A stretch of 64,000 nucleotides of DNA, from assembly GCF_032854445.1 (NCBI RefSeq), contig NC_088295.1:10713385-10777384 (forward strand). Reading direction: 5' to 3'. A model generated the notes under the pieces. It made no database searches, was not told where the DNA came from, and saw only the letters and a list, made by a program, of their open reading frames with translations. This document shows positions 32,705-44,769 of the stretch, one piece after another (the first letter of the stretch is position 1; the number at the start of each line of letters is the position of its first letter). A program made the translations under genes and the position numbers. The DNA is from Liolophura sinensis. Its lineage: Eukaryota > Mollusca > Polyplacophora > Chitonida > Chitonidae.

Positions 32705-33680
32705 ATATTGGAATATATTCACTTTGACACTTGTACTCATTTTGATCTCTATCTGATAAAATCCCATTTGCGTATCACACGCATCATTGAAGTGATGTAT
32801 ACCGTTTCTTAAAGGGATAAAAGCATACCTTTTTCCAGCGGTTTTCACGTTTTTCCAAAAAAAAAAATCACACCGCTTTTGAAATAGGTTTTAGTTCTAT
32901 CCTTTTGTATTATGTGTGTTAAAGCACTCCTTTTTCAAAAGGTATAAATTCAACTCACATCTTTTCTGAAAGACTTTAATTAAGGTTGGTGGAAACTAGA
33001 GTGAACTACCGCCATTCCCCAGGTATACGTGACAAACCTCGTTACTTAAAGCCGCAGCCTTTCAAAAGATAGCCATCTTATTGCCACGCAATGCTCGATC
33101 CATACAGTCATATAGTCTATCTCCAGTTATATTTACATCAAGTTTACATCAAGTTTACATGTAAACGTTGACTCGAGTGCGTCTTAATATTTAATTCTAA
33201 GTTGATGCTGTACAAAGGCACTTATCGTGGCCCATGCACCTGCATCTCCATGCTCTTTGGCGCTTTACTCCTCCCACAAAGCTGAAGATACTTGTGTGTG
33301 TTGCAGTCATGTTTATAGGGTAAATAAATAAAATTAATAAATTAATGACAAGTAAAAATCCGACGAATCAACTTCATATGCATGCTGACAATTACATGAT
33401 TTATCAGTTTAGATAAAATAATATTAAATATGAAAAAATAATTCATTTGTGAAGTTTGTCGGGTAATTGCATGTGTGTATGAGATCGTCGCGTGAACAGA
33501 TTTCTGAGCTGCTCAACGGTGAGTGAATTTTTGGCCTGAAATATACCATTTGGAAATTACTTTTATTTTTTTTTTGTTCCTTAAATATGGAAGCGGTGTG
33601 TTCTAGCCTGCAAAGTATTAGCTCTATTAGCCCGTTTTTGAATGAATGGATGAATGCTTGGGACTTTATTTTGTATTTAA
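32705..33680. other. AT-rich spacer
   Basis: Includes the small tandem TACATCAAGTTTACATCAAG near 33130-33160. No gene seen. Confidence 0.45.
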
Positions 33681-33684
33681 CAAT

Positions 33685-33940
33685 TATTCAGGCATCTGCT
33701 GTGCCTTCTTGTGGCGGGGCCAGTCAATGCCGCCGAAGTGCTGCGGCCACTGAAAATATCCTGTCGAGTGTCTTCGGCATGAATACCAGTCCCTTTTCCT
33801 TGCTCTAACCTTTAAGTGCTGAGCCCTAAGCGAGGCAGCAACAAGTATACCATTTTTAAGTCTTTGATATAACCCAACCCGGTTTGATCCATGTAGATAT
33901 CCCGACCTCAAAACGGACGCTCTAACCATTAGGCTTTTTT
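33685..33940 (-). repeat. SINE related to family 1, reverse, with tRNA-like head
   Basis: 'GCCTTCTTGTGGCGGGGCCAG', 'GAGTGTCTTCGGCATGAATAC', 'GCTGAGCCCTAAGCGAGGCAG' and a tRNA-like end 'AACGGACGCTCTAACCATTAGG'. The hairpin of family 1 is replaced here by 'GCAACAAGTATACCATTTTT'. Confidence 0.65.
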
Positions 33941-34269
33941 GAAGGAGGAATAGTGCTTGTCTGCAAGGATTTAGCATGTGGTAGATATACAAGTATATGA
34001 AAATATCAGAGAAGAGTACACGGTAATGAGACATTTTGCTAAGACTGTGTTTAGTATCTAGAGTCTCATATTTCTTGATATTTTACTATACTTATTTGAA
34101 ATACAGTAAAATAATATAATAAAAGTGACGGTGAATACGGATTTAAAAGATTATGAGTTATGTTTGCAAGAACGATTTGGAGAGTTTCTCGGGAAAGTTT
34201 AACAATTTTTCCTCTCGTTTCCCAATATTTATTGACAGTTTACTTGCATGTATTAACTAATCTTATATA

Positions 34270-34412
34270 CCAGGCGTCTGGCAGCAACCTGCAGATGGTC
34301 GTGGCTTTCCGTCGGTCTCTGCCTGTTTGCCTCCCACCATAAGTGAAATAAGTGAAATATTCTTGAGTATACGGCGTGAAACACCAATTAAATAAATAAA
34401 TAAATAAATAAT
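34270..34412 (+). repeat. SINE fragment, family 2, forward
   Basis: 'GCAGCAACCTGCAGATGGTCG', 'GCCTCCCACCATAAGTGAAA', 'ATTCTTGAGTATACGGCG' and an (AAAT)n tail. Confidence 0.85.
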
Positions 34413-35423
34413 ATATCCCGGCATAAGCATTTCCTCTACCTATAAATCCTGATCACCACCATAAGCGAAAAATTCATGAGTGCAGTGTTTGACATAATCA
34501 GATAAAGGATCCGGATCCAAGTTAACTTCTCAACTACTGACTAAAGTTTGAGTTAACGGCTCCAGTTATGCAAGTGACATCATGCAATTGAATTCTTCAC
34601 ACTTACATATCAAAGGTTTTTATGTTGTGGATAACTTTTAATGAGATTTATCAATTCGTTGAGAATAATAGATATCTTGATATATACAAATGTATTTCAA
34701 TATAAACTATATTTTCGGCATCAAAAATAACGTGAAATTTACCCAGATTATGAATTGTGTTAGGTTCCTTATTGTCTAGCGGTATAGCCTCATCTAATTA
34801 GAATTTCTTTTAGCGCAGTTTTTGTTAATTTTTGGTAAGGTTTTTTGATATAATGATGAGACATATCATTGCTAGATATTTATATTATCTTGGAAGTACA
34901 GGTACTGTATTTCATAAAATGTGTTACCAAATGCATCAAGAGCTTCCTAGTCCAGGTGGTTTACTGACGGTATGGTTCCACTACTGATAGAGATTTGCTT
35001 CTTTGAGCTTATCGTTCATGAACAGTTATGTACTTTTATGATCAACTATTTTCCTGAAAGTTGAATACAGTATTTTTCTGAGTTTTGAAATCAATATATG
35101 ACATCTTTTACTTCCATCCCTGCCACGCTGCAATTTTATACCAAATTCTCTCAAATACTGTTATATATTGCATCAAATTGCCCGTATTTAACTACGACTC
35201 TTGAGCCAAAACCATACAAATATATTTCTACTTATAGATGCATATATGTTTTCCCTCTAAAACAACAAAAATAAAGAACGCCACACGATAAATTATTTTG
35301 ATAGCCAATCAATTTCAGTCAGATGACTTATAGTATTTATTAAAATAAAAGTTAATTAGTTTTATTCGAAATTATGGTTAAATTCTATCCCTGTATTGTG
35401 GTAACCATGGTATATACTCGCAA

Positions 35424-35672
35424 ATGGGCCTCCGTGACCGAGGTGGTGATCCAGGAGCCTCTCGCCAATGCGATCGCTGTGAGTTCAAGTCCAGTTCATG
35501 CTGGTTTTCTCTCCAGCCGTACATAGGAAGGTCTGTCATCAACCTACGGTTGGTCATGGGTTTCCTCCGGGCTTTACCCGGCTTCCTCCCACCATTTATA
35601 ACTGGCCACCGTCGTATTAGGGAAATATTCTTGAGTACGGCGTAAGCACCAATCAAATAAATAAATAAATAA
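35424..35672 (+). repeat. SINE, family 2, full length, forward
   Basis: A tRNA-like head ('GGGCCTCCGTGACCGAGGTG', 'GAGTTCAAGTCCAGTTCATG'), body 'GTCATCAACCTACGGTTGG', 'CTTCCTCCCACCA' and the 3' end 'TTGAGTACGGCGTAAGCACC' followed by (AAAT)n. The best family-2 reference copy in the window. Confidence 0.9.
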
Positions 35673-35883
35673 ATAAATTTATTCGCAGTTTTGCTCCTAT
35701 CCGCAATTAATATAGAAAAACGTACATATTAAAGTTGAGTTAATATTAATATTTTTAAAATTACTTTTAAGAGTACTGTATTGCATTTGGAAACTAGGTG
35801 ACAAATATATGTATGAGGGATTACTAATAATGTTTGTTTAATTATCTCTGACAATGGTTCAGTAATAGAATCAGATCTAGTTT

Positions 35884-35978
35884 ATATTTATTTATTTATT
35901 TATTTGTTTGACTGGCCTTTTACGCCGTGCTCAAAGATATTTCACTAATGCGACGACGCCCACTATTATGGTGGGAGA
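35884..35978 (-). repeat. SINE 3'-end fragment, family 2, reverse
   Basis: (TTTA)n then 'TTGACTGGCCTTTTACGCCG', 'CTCAAAGATATTTCACTAAT' and 'CACTATTATGGTGGGAGAG'. Confidence 0.8.
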
Positions 35979-36814
35979 GAGTTAAATTATATGCAATATG
36001 TACAGGCCTAAACAAACCAAAATAGCATCCCACACTTATATTCTCTTCATTATCTGTTGGAGAAAACTTTTTTCTTAAAATTAAACAAAAGCTGTCGACG
36101 AAGACTACAGCATTTAAAATTTAAGCTTCAGTTAGTGTGGAATGCGTGAACACTAACAAAGCAGTTGTTGCGTGCTTTCTCCGTAAACCATTTTAACCAA
36201 AGACTTCTGCGTTACACATTGTAGTGTGGAGCCGTGTTCCTCTACAACTCTTCAATTAAGGTTATCTTCACAAGATACCCACAAGAGCTTTTTTATCCAC
36301 CTGCACCGTTTCGATCGAAGGTGGCGGTTGCGCAGGCGTGCTCGTTAGTTCGGGTTGCGAGAGTAACTAGGTCTGACAGATTTGGGTGCAGTAATCGCCT
36401 TCCAGTGTTTGGCCAGTAATCGTCTTAACTTTACGCGATCAATAGCTATTGGATTGGAGATATTAAATGCCGACTAAAGCCTCTTTGTTGCTCGTGGACA
36501 AAGCCAATGACTGTTATTGTTACTCATTAGAGGAAATTAAGCGAGCACGAGGGCCTCTACTGTCAATATTTAAGTAAAAGATCATTTCGTACATAAACAT
36601 GGGACGATTTCCCGGACAGAAGTAACACAAATCCTGCCCGATGGGTTTGTTTGGCTAATTTTTAACGGGAAATTGTTTCCACTCGACCAGCCCCAGGCTA
36701 AGGCCTTAATGCTCCGCAGTTTTCTCACTTAAGTAGTGGTCGTTAAACAGACTGTCACAAAAATACTTACTCTAATTAGCTTTGATATAATGTAACACTT
36801 TTGCTATTTGTTTG

Positions 36815-37057
36815 GTGTAAACAGTGATTGTGGAAAGAGCGCTGAAGGGTAATGTATACAGACGAGTGGCTCGGGGAAAAGATCAGCCGGTGTCATCCAG
36901 ACCAAAGGGACGTAATCCCTTCCCCATCGAGGTCACCAAGCCCGGGACCTTGGCCAATGAAAACACGGCCCTGCCACGCGCTCCAGACATCATCCTCACT
37001 GATTGTTATTTAATCTCATTTCCGATGAAGTTTTCATCGATAAAATCCAATTTCTGA
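36815..37057 (+). other. Possible coding exon or conserved element
   Basis: A GC-richer island in AT-rich DNA. After a GTAAACAG acceptor-like site an open frame of 77 codons begins 'VIVERALKGNVYRRVARGK', with 'NPFPIEVTKPGTLANE' further on. I recognise no domain and see no matching partner exon. It may be chance. Confidence 0.2.
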
Positions 37058-37059
37058 GT

Positions 37060-38360
37060 CGTTCGTCTTTGGAAAGAAAACCTTTATCCAATCTCTAAAT
37101 CTTGTTTTCGCGCAGGTATTGCAAAACAGCTCTGGTCATGGGCGTTGAAACCAGGCAGAGCATCCGAATTCCCTGAGTGCTGCGCTCTAGGTTAATGTTA
37201 TCGCTCATTACTGATCTTGTTATTTCTTTAAAGGAAATGTGTTTGAAGAATCAAACGGCTTTCCACGGATTGCTTCCAAATGTGACAACGCATGGAACAA
37301 AATCCGGCCTGAGATAGTACATCAGATGACACCCAGAGGGGGTTTATTCCAAAGTGTACAACCAAAGCGTTCATAAACCCGTTGAACTTTTTTTTCATGC
37401 AATAGAGGTTTATTTACTACGAGGGGAATTTGTGTTCACCCACGATAGTTGAAAGGCACTACAATATTTACGCCATTAGACGCTTAACAGGATACATGGA
37501 GCGCTGAAGTTTTATTATCGCTGTATAGAGGTATATTATTCGCTTAAATTACTATAGATTAAGTTCTCTTTTAAAACCAAAAGTATGACAAGACTACGGA
37601 CGATGAACAATGTATTTCATTACAGATTGGCTTTTCTAAATACGAATAGTTTTAGAACAGTTTTAATATGGCGGCCTGCTCAATTCTCCTACTACATTGG
37701 CCAGTTTGCTGAGAATAAACACGTATCGAAAACATGCAGTTGGCGAGCCAAACTAGCATGTTAGTAATACTATGTGATCAACGCTCTTAATCAAGATGGT
37801 CCACTGAGCCGATTGGTATATAATAGACAAGGAAAACACCAAAAGTATACATTTTGATCTCTCAATATTTCACATCAATTAACATTTTCCCTGACTTTCT
37901 TAAAGGATACATGAAAAGGAACTCTAAGACGGATATTATGATTTTTAAGGGAAAGGAAGAATGCAATGCCAAAATTTTTTTTGTTCGTTTTGGAAAAAAA
38001 GAAAATCAATCCTGTCACGTATCCTATAAAATCGAAATAAACACACACAAGGTAATATGTACAGGCCTACACAAACCACGAAACACGTCAAAAAGTCCGT
38101 TAAACTACTCAGTAGCTTAACGGATTTATTTTCGAGTTTTCGAGTAAATTACTTGCTAAAAAAAACCCAAGAAAAACAAAAACAGTTTAATTTCATAAAT
38201 CACATTACACAATTAATGCACTGGAGAGTCAATATTTTAGGCTTATGAAAAAAGCCTTTCCACATAAAACCCCCTGTTTTTAGGGTCTTTGTTCCTGTGA
38301 ACACAAAAAGTGTAATTTGTAGTTTCAGTATACTACAGGGGCTTTCACTGGCTCCAAAGT
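37060..38360. other. Non-coding spacer
   Basis: No supported gene. The Lys-rich frame at 37854-38120 looks like AT-rich chance sequence. Confidence 0.4.
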
Positions 38361-38366
38361 GTTATT

Positions 38367-38530
38367 CTCGGCGCAGTCGATTTGCCCAGGGGCAATTAGA
38401 TTGCAGGTTCGAATCCCGCCTATGCCGATACCTCCTGTAATTCAGGAGGTATGACGGGTAAATGGCAAAGTGCAGTGATTAACTCTACGCACAATCCTGA
38501 TAGCCTCAGTATAAGTAAACGACAGTACGG
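38367..38530 (+). repeat. tRNA-like sequence with hairpin, probable SINE of a third family
   Basis: CGGCGCAGTCGATTTGCCC, then a perfect B box GGTTCGAATCC (38406-38416), then a perfect 10-bp stem ATACCTCCTG/CAGGAGGTAT with a TAATT loop (38428-38452), and an end 'GACAGTACGGTGTTAGACACC'. It is not a proper tRNA: the A-box half is poor. Confidence 0.5.
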
Positions 38531-39224
38531 TGTTAGACACCGATCACATAAATCAATGTATATTAACCAGTCCGATTAGGAGACTCAATGGTTAGTCTAT
38601 GACAATTTCTCCATTATACAGAACAGAAGAAAAGAAGAACAGGCAAAATGGTGCAGTCGTGCTTTAGACTTACATTATTCAATATTTTCAGCTAGGCTTG
38701 GTGATACATGGTAGTTTACATCAAGCCCTTGGTGGAGCCGAGTAGCTGACAAACCTTGGCTTACAATAGCTTCGCTTTGCTCAACACAGTCCGTAACAAT
38801 TCGTCCAAACCATTGGCATATATAGAGGATATCGAAAGCATGTAAAAAGTTACATGTGAAAAATTGTGCGACATCTACTTGCAAGTATACATCTTATAAG
38901 TTAAACCAGTGATGTTAAATGAAGGCAATAATCATCGTTCACGTCATAGGTGTGTAGCCTTAGACACCGATGATCATTGGCGGCCAGACATCAATATATA
39001 AACACGCCTACTTAAGCATGCATATTCAGGAAGATTAGGAAGGTATATACTCTTCTTCATATTTACATATTGATCGCCTAGAAGCATAAAGAGTCAGTGG
39101 TATGCTGTGTATATTGTGATATACACATATGACGTATTTCTTTTATGTTTGACATTGAGGTAACACTGACTGAAACTGTAGGGGTGTTACAGTATCCGTA
39201 TAGCTGTAATTGGTGCGTCGAGAT

Positions 39225-39475
39225 TCAGAATTATGTCACCAGAAGTGTTGCATCGGGTGTAACAATAATGCGGGCAGTCAATGTTGTGTCGAGAGACAGA
39301 ATAATGTGACCGGTAGTGTTGCATCGGGTGTCACATTAATGCAACCAGTCAATGTTGCATGGAGTGACAGAATAATGTCAGTGGTAAATGCTGCGTCTTG
39401 TTTCAGAATAATGTGACCGACAAGTGTTACAATAATATGTCCAGTAAACAGTGCAACGGATGTCAGAAAATATGA
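39225..39475. repeat. Degenerate 75-80 bp tandem repeat
   Basis: Recurring 'AGTGTTGCATCGGGTGT', 'CAGTCAATGTTG' and 'GACAGAATAATGTGACC' over 250 bases, with half-units near 38 bases. Confidence 0.7.
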
Positions 39476-39619
39476 CTGGGGAATGCAGTGTCGGATGTCC
39501 TTCGCAAAGTACTTACGTTAAGCAGGACAAAACAATATCATGACTATGAAAGCATCCCCTAGAGACACTATCTGCGCATATCAAAGTAATGTTAATGGAA
39601 GCCAAGCATTGTACGTTTA

Positions 39620-39790
39620 TTTATTTAATAATTTATTTATTTGATTGGTGTCTTCCGATGTATTCAAGAATATTTCACATATACGGCGGCGGCCAGCATT
39701 ATGATCAGGCGAAAGCGGGCAGAGCCCGAGAGGAAAACCAAGATCATCCGCAGGTTGCTGACAGACCTTGTCACCTACGAAATCAATATA
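39620..39790 (-). repeat. SINE fragment, family 2, reverse
   Basis: (TTTA)n, 'TTTGATTGGTGTCTTCCGATG', 'GGCGGCCAGCATTATGATC', 'GGGCAGAGCCCGAGAGG' and 'ATCCGCAGGTTGCTGACAGA'. Confidence 0.85.
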
Positions 39791-39844
39791 AGTGGTGAAC
39801 CAACAATGAAGTGGAAAGGCACGTATTTTGTGAAAAATATTTAA

Positions 39845-41500
39845 TATAAAAATTGCACGAGATATTTAATTTGCACAAGATGGGTGCGATTAAGCTAACT
39901 TCATACAGCTGATCAAAAGTTGCCCCAAGAAGAATATATTTATCTCCGTCCGTGCAGCCTCTCTCTTCCCACAGTTAATATACTGCATATTGAAAATTCG
40001 ATCTTCCTCCAACAAAGAAGCTATATTCATAATTTTTAAACAATCACATATTGTTGTTCATTTGATTGAAAAAAAAAAATGAACTTGTGAGGACAGTTTA
40101 AAATAATCTCACAGTCTGTCGTGAAGTTGTCAATTTTTGGTTTTAAAATGTCTTGATATACATCAGCGCTATGCTCTTAAAACAATTTTTTACACATAAT
40201 TATGCACTCAACCCTTTCATACCGACGCCTTTAGTAGGCCTAACTCACTAAAGTACCTTCTCCTGCGTTATTATGTCGTCTTATATCAAATTTTCCTAAC
40301 AAATAGGGCGTTACACTTTCACCATCTCTTCCTTGCCGTTCTAGAAAGTCTCCTCACGCAATTCTAGTGATCTGCCGAGGCGCTTAGCTGATTCGGCAGA
40401 AACCGCCTATGCTTCAAAGCCCCCTAATACTTTGAAGAGATTACACTAAGTTCATAATTGCTGATGGGTCGAAGATAAAAATCTCGAATAATCGCATTAA
40501 AAGCGAATCTGTGGATTTTGTTGTCACTAGCTTTGGCAATCAGGTCGCACGGAGCCATAAACCTACAGGTCACGTGATCTGCTGTGTCCACCACGTAAAG
40601 CCGCTGCATGACGGTCGTGAATACTCCTGTGTGTCAGTGCTGGAGTCCGGAGGGCTCGAGGCCCGTCCATAGTTTGAACTTCTGTCATGTTGTCACCAGG
40701 CTCCTCGATCAATACCCACGCCAATGTAAAGAATTCAGTTTTATTGGAAAGACAAACTTCGTAATTTGTTAAAGGTTATATATGGCCGTGAGTGTTTGGA
40801 TAGTGTCATTTGTGGCAGTGCCTGGCAAACAGAATTCAGGCCTCCACGGCAATAAGCGGTCAGCGTGCATCCAGACACTGTTTTTATCTAACTGAGAAGC
40901 TTAACTGATAAAATAAACTATCTAGGTAACTAGAAATATAGTTATTAATTTTCTGCTATATCTTGGACAATTTAACGCCGCCATACATTCTTCACGTAAA
41001 ATGTTTCTTTGCTTAACGCTGATTGGCTGCTCGGCCAGAGGTATGGGCCAATCTGCGGGGTTTAATACGACCGATGAGCTGCGCTGGTTTATTTGACGGC
41101 TCGCGACACTAGGATGTCCCGGTGTTGACAGAGTTCTGGACGCCTAACCTAACCAAGGCCTTCAAGCCATTCTGCTGCCCGAGAAACATGACAATTTTGT
41201 GACAGTGGATCACGACGATAAAAAGTTTGGTTTGTTTTCTGTACTTTGATGAACTTCTTCGCCCGTGTCTATCCTGATACAAACAGAGAGTATTCCCCGG
41301 TGAATAGAGACAACTTGCACAGTAACGCCAGTTGGATTAAAAAGGTAAGTACGTTTGTGACAGTATTTGGTATTTTTATACGCGGAAAACACGGACGAAG
41401 ACGTGGGTTCGAATCCAACATCCAATCTCTTTTTCCCATCTCATGAATGGAATATCGCTCCCAATGATTTTATTCACGGGTCTGTAAAGTCATGATGGAA
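39845..41500. other. Non-coding spacer
   Basis: Unique-looking sequence with no supported exon. Confidence 0.4.
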
Positions 41501-41504
41501 TGAT

Positions 41505-41650
41505 TTAGGGTAGGTTGCTGAGGAGAGGCCGTCGTTGATTGATTAAGGCCCTTGCCTTCCAATGGCTGTATGACCCACGATGTGCAGGTTCAAACCAGGC
41601 CACATGAACATGGAATCGGTAGATTCTATCACTCCCTCTCGCCGTTTGGA
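41505..41650 (+). repeat. tRNA-like degenerate sequence
   Basis: 'GTTGATTGATTAAGGCCCTTGCCTTCC' and a B-box-like GCAGGTTCAAACCAGG about 50 bases later resemble a SINE head. It is too diverged for a tRNA gene. Confidence 0.35.
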
Positions 41651-42426
41651 AATAGTTTAGCATCAGTTGAAACACCATCAATACACGAGTAGTGTAACCA
41701 AAAAAAAACGAAAGGCTCATTTTGGCTCAATGTTTCGGAACCTGATAACGGCAAAATAACGTGCCGAGATTTTAAATCAAAATGCGTCTTCCATATCACG
41801 GAATTACATTACCTGTGTATTACTTTGAATTCATTGGAGAAACAAGGGTTCTGAACCACCAGTAAGGTGTACACATCTGTATATCACACAAGGGAAAGTT
41901 CGTTATAGTAACTTGCCAAAAATCAGGGCTTTTTCTTTTGGGCTTTCCGGTTTCCTTTACCCCTAAAACTGACCCCATCGTAACGGACAATACTTGAATC
42001 ACGTGTTAAACAAAAATATAAAAAAAATAAGCATATATAACTAAGTACTATCCGGGTACGGTTTCAATAGATTGAAAACTGTATAGCATTGACATTTAGT
42101 CGTGATTGTGCGGATATGAAAGACAAACTAGGAATCATCCGAATTTCTCAGTTTTTTGATCGCTCAAAACTAACTTCATTGACCTGTGAAAAGGTTCCAA
42201 GAAGAAAGTGCATCAGAAGAATGAATAATTCAACCATATTATTTAAAAATATTAAAAATGTGAAAAGTTGGTAACAGTAAGATTTCTTGTCATACGAGAG
42301 CGTGGTTTAGTAATAAATGAATGTAATTAATACAAAGACTTTTAGGAACACGGACAATAGAACTCCTGTTTTACCAAAAGCCTGGAAATGTTAGTTATAC
42401 TGTCTGCGTTATGTCAGCATGCATGT

Positions 42427-42490
42427 ATGTATGCATGCTTGGGGTTTTACGTCGTACTTAACAATGTTTCAGCCAAATTACGACAATATC
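42427..42490 (-). repeat. SINE 3'-end fragment, family 1, reverse
   Basis: 'GCTTGGGGTTTTACGTCGTACTTAACAATGTTTCAGCC' type sequence matches the terminal 50 bases of the family-1 SINE. Confidence 0.7.
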
Positions 42491-43028
42491 TTATTTCAGA
42501 ATTTAAATCTTACCAAAATGAACTCAAATTTGTCAAGGTATCATCTTATGTTTTCAAATCCTGTTAATGAAACGTGAGATATATGAAAAAACTTAATGGA
42601 ATCTCACAAACTTTCTAACTAAGGCCATGGCTTATTGATTTAATAGATTTAAATATCGAGAGGCTACAAACGAAATATTTCAACTTTGATGGTTAAAATA
42701 TTAACTTTTTCTGACAACTGTGCAGGTAAGTGCACAAAGGCCTCAAATTATGATTCATGTTTATTAATGTTAAAGAAAATGTTTACGGAGATTTAAAACT
42801 AATCGAAAAGATTTTACAATATATCATTTAATTGGAATATATGTGGAATTGGTATATATTAAGGGTCGGTGAGAAGAAGAGAAAACCGAAAGCATCAGTG
42901 TTCACTTCACTTTTGTGCAACACTGAACAATCAAGCGCATGAAACACAAACCTGAGTTGATAAAATAAGATCGTTGGATTATTCCATAATTTGGTCATTA
43001 CTTATGGATCATAGTTCAAGTTTCTTAT

Positions 43029-43236
43029 GGGTATGCAGCAACCTACGGATGGACATTGGTCACCGCAACGCTCCCGCTCCGCAGCGGTTTCCTATATCAC
43101 CAAGCATATAATGCTGTCATCGATCGTTAATGTAAAATGTTCATGGATATGTCGTAAAACACCAGTCCAAAAAAAAAATAATGCTTGACATAATTAAATA
43201 AATAAAAAAATAAATAAAAAATAAATAAATAAATGC
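43029..43236 (+). repeat. SINE fragment, family 2-like, forward, with long A/T tail
   Basis: 'GCAGCAACCTACGGATGG', 'GCAGCGGTTTCCTATATCACC', 'GTTCATGGATATGTCGTAAAAC' 'ACCAGTCC' and (AAAT)n. Confidence 0.7.
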
Positions 43237-43717
43237 AACATATAAGACTATATACGCTTCTACGTCATCTGTGATTACATGATAAAGCCATATGTAATAA
43301 TATCATAACTCTAGAGGGGAGAAATGTTGTCAGTTTTGAAAGGTATACATAGCAGAAACATAGTAATGTCTTGCAAGTGTAATAATTTCTTGTTTTTTGT
43401 TTTTTTTTAAATTCCTGGCAAGACTAGACTTAAGTCAAAGTTTTCAAATCACTTTAAAATAGCAGTTTTTTCAGGTCAAAACTTTGCTTGAAAGTATAAA
43501 TTCTGGGTAAGTTATTGTAGCACAAATTTCAGCTAAAATATCGTAAAGAGACATGCCAAATTTAATGACTGAACTTTTTACTAAAATCTAAGATCGCTTC
43601 GTGATCCTGAGGCCAATAGTACAATATTTATTATGACATGCACCTATACCTCACACATTAAGCATAGGCTTATGCCATAATACTTTAATAAAAAGTATCA
43701 CTTTTGCAGAAAGTTAA

Positions 43718-43926
43718 TGTTCATTTGACTGGTGTTTTACACCATACTCGAGGGTATTTCATTAATACCACGGCGATCAGTATTATGGTGCGATTAAAAC
43801 CTAAGGGAAGACCCATGGCGATGCGCAGGTTGCTGTTCCCACATACGACCAGAGAGGAACCAGCACTGTTGAGAGGATATTGAGTCATTTGCCCTAACAC
43901 GCTAACCACTCAGCCACGGGTGCTCT
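43718..43926 (-). repeat. SINE, family 2, near full length, reverse
   Basis: 'CATTTGACTGGTGTTTTACACC', 'GATCAGTATTATGGTGCG', 'GATGCGCAGGTTGCTG' and a tRNA-like end 'CACGCTAACCACTCAGCCACGG'. Confidence 0.85.
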
Positions 43927-44169
43927 CAGAAAGTTGATAAGTCAGTGTGGAAATTCTAAATGACAGACATGCTAAATGCAATTAAAGTGGTTTACTACAC
44001 AGACAAAGATACATCACAAAGTATTTGTAATGTTTAGTTCAGTTAACCCCAATTACTGCCTAAATGTGTCCTAAAGCACAACACTTTATAGTACCAATAT
44101 AAGCATGAAATAGTGGAAACTAAAATTTTTAATAAGAATGTAGAAGAAATAAGGTTTCCCTTAAATCGT

Positions 44170-44490
44170 CTTAATAAGGTTGACGACAACGAAAAAGAAT
44201 TTAGTTCCCTCCCTGATCATCTTTATACGCTTTTATGACGTCGAAAAAAAGATATGATTAGTTTTTCTTCAACCATCTTAATCGCCACGATATGGCTGAA
44301 ATATTGCCGATGTGGCGTTAAGCCATAATCATTCATTCATTCAACCATCTTAATATTGTTGACGAGGACGATGAAGAAGAATTTAGTTCTCTCTCCAACC
44401 ACTGATGAAGAAGACAATAAATAATGCAGCAACCACCAGTTATATATCGTGGACGACGACTAGGAAGAATTTAGTTTTGTCTTGAACAAC
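44170..44490. repeat. Degenerate repeat with GAAGAATTTAGTT motif
   Basis: Three spaced copies of 'ATCTTAATA(T/A)(T/G)GTTGACGA' or 'GAAGAATTTAGTT(C/T)' around the SINE tail. They suggest an old local duplication. Confidence 0.45.
44280..44345 (+). repeat. SINE 3'-tail fragment of another family
   Basis: 'CGATATGGCTGAAATATTGCCG', 'TGTGGCGTTAAGCC' and (ATTC)n, a 3' end known from molluscan SINEs, with nothing recognisable upstream. Confidence 0.6.
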
Positions 44491-44769
44491 TGTAATGTCT
44501 TCGACATGAAGCTACAGCGTGAAGATACAGCTTCGACCCCAATTCGACAAACAAGATCCATGTATTCATGCATGAACTTAATTAACAGCTGATATTTGTG
44601 GAAAATCAAAACCACTCCCAGTTTAAGTGATTCGTAACAAGTTAGCTTGATTTCTGTTCTGTCTGAGAATTGTCTAGCATTATACATAAGTTGAACAACC
44701 TGCATCCAAGGTGGATCTTGTCCTATGAGTGTCACATCTGATTTGTTGATAAACAACTGAGTCAGCAAT

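Noticed and set aside
38367-38440. Functional tRNA gene because of a perfect B box
   Set aside because: The A-box half and stems do not form a proper cloverleaf, and the downstream hairpin and tail fit a SINE.
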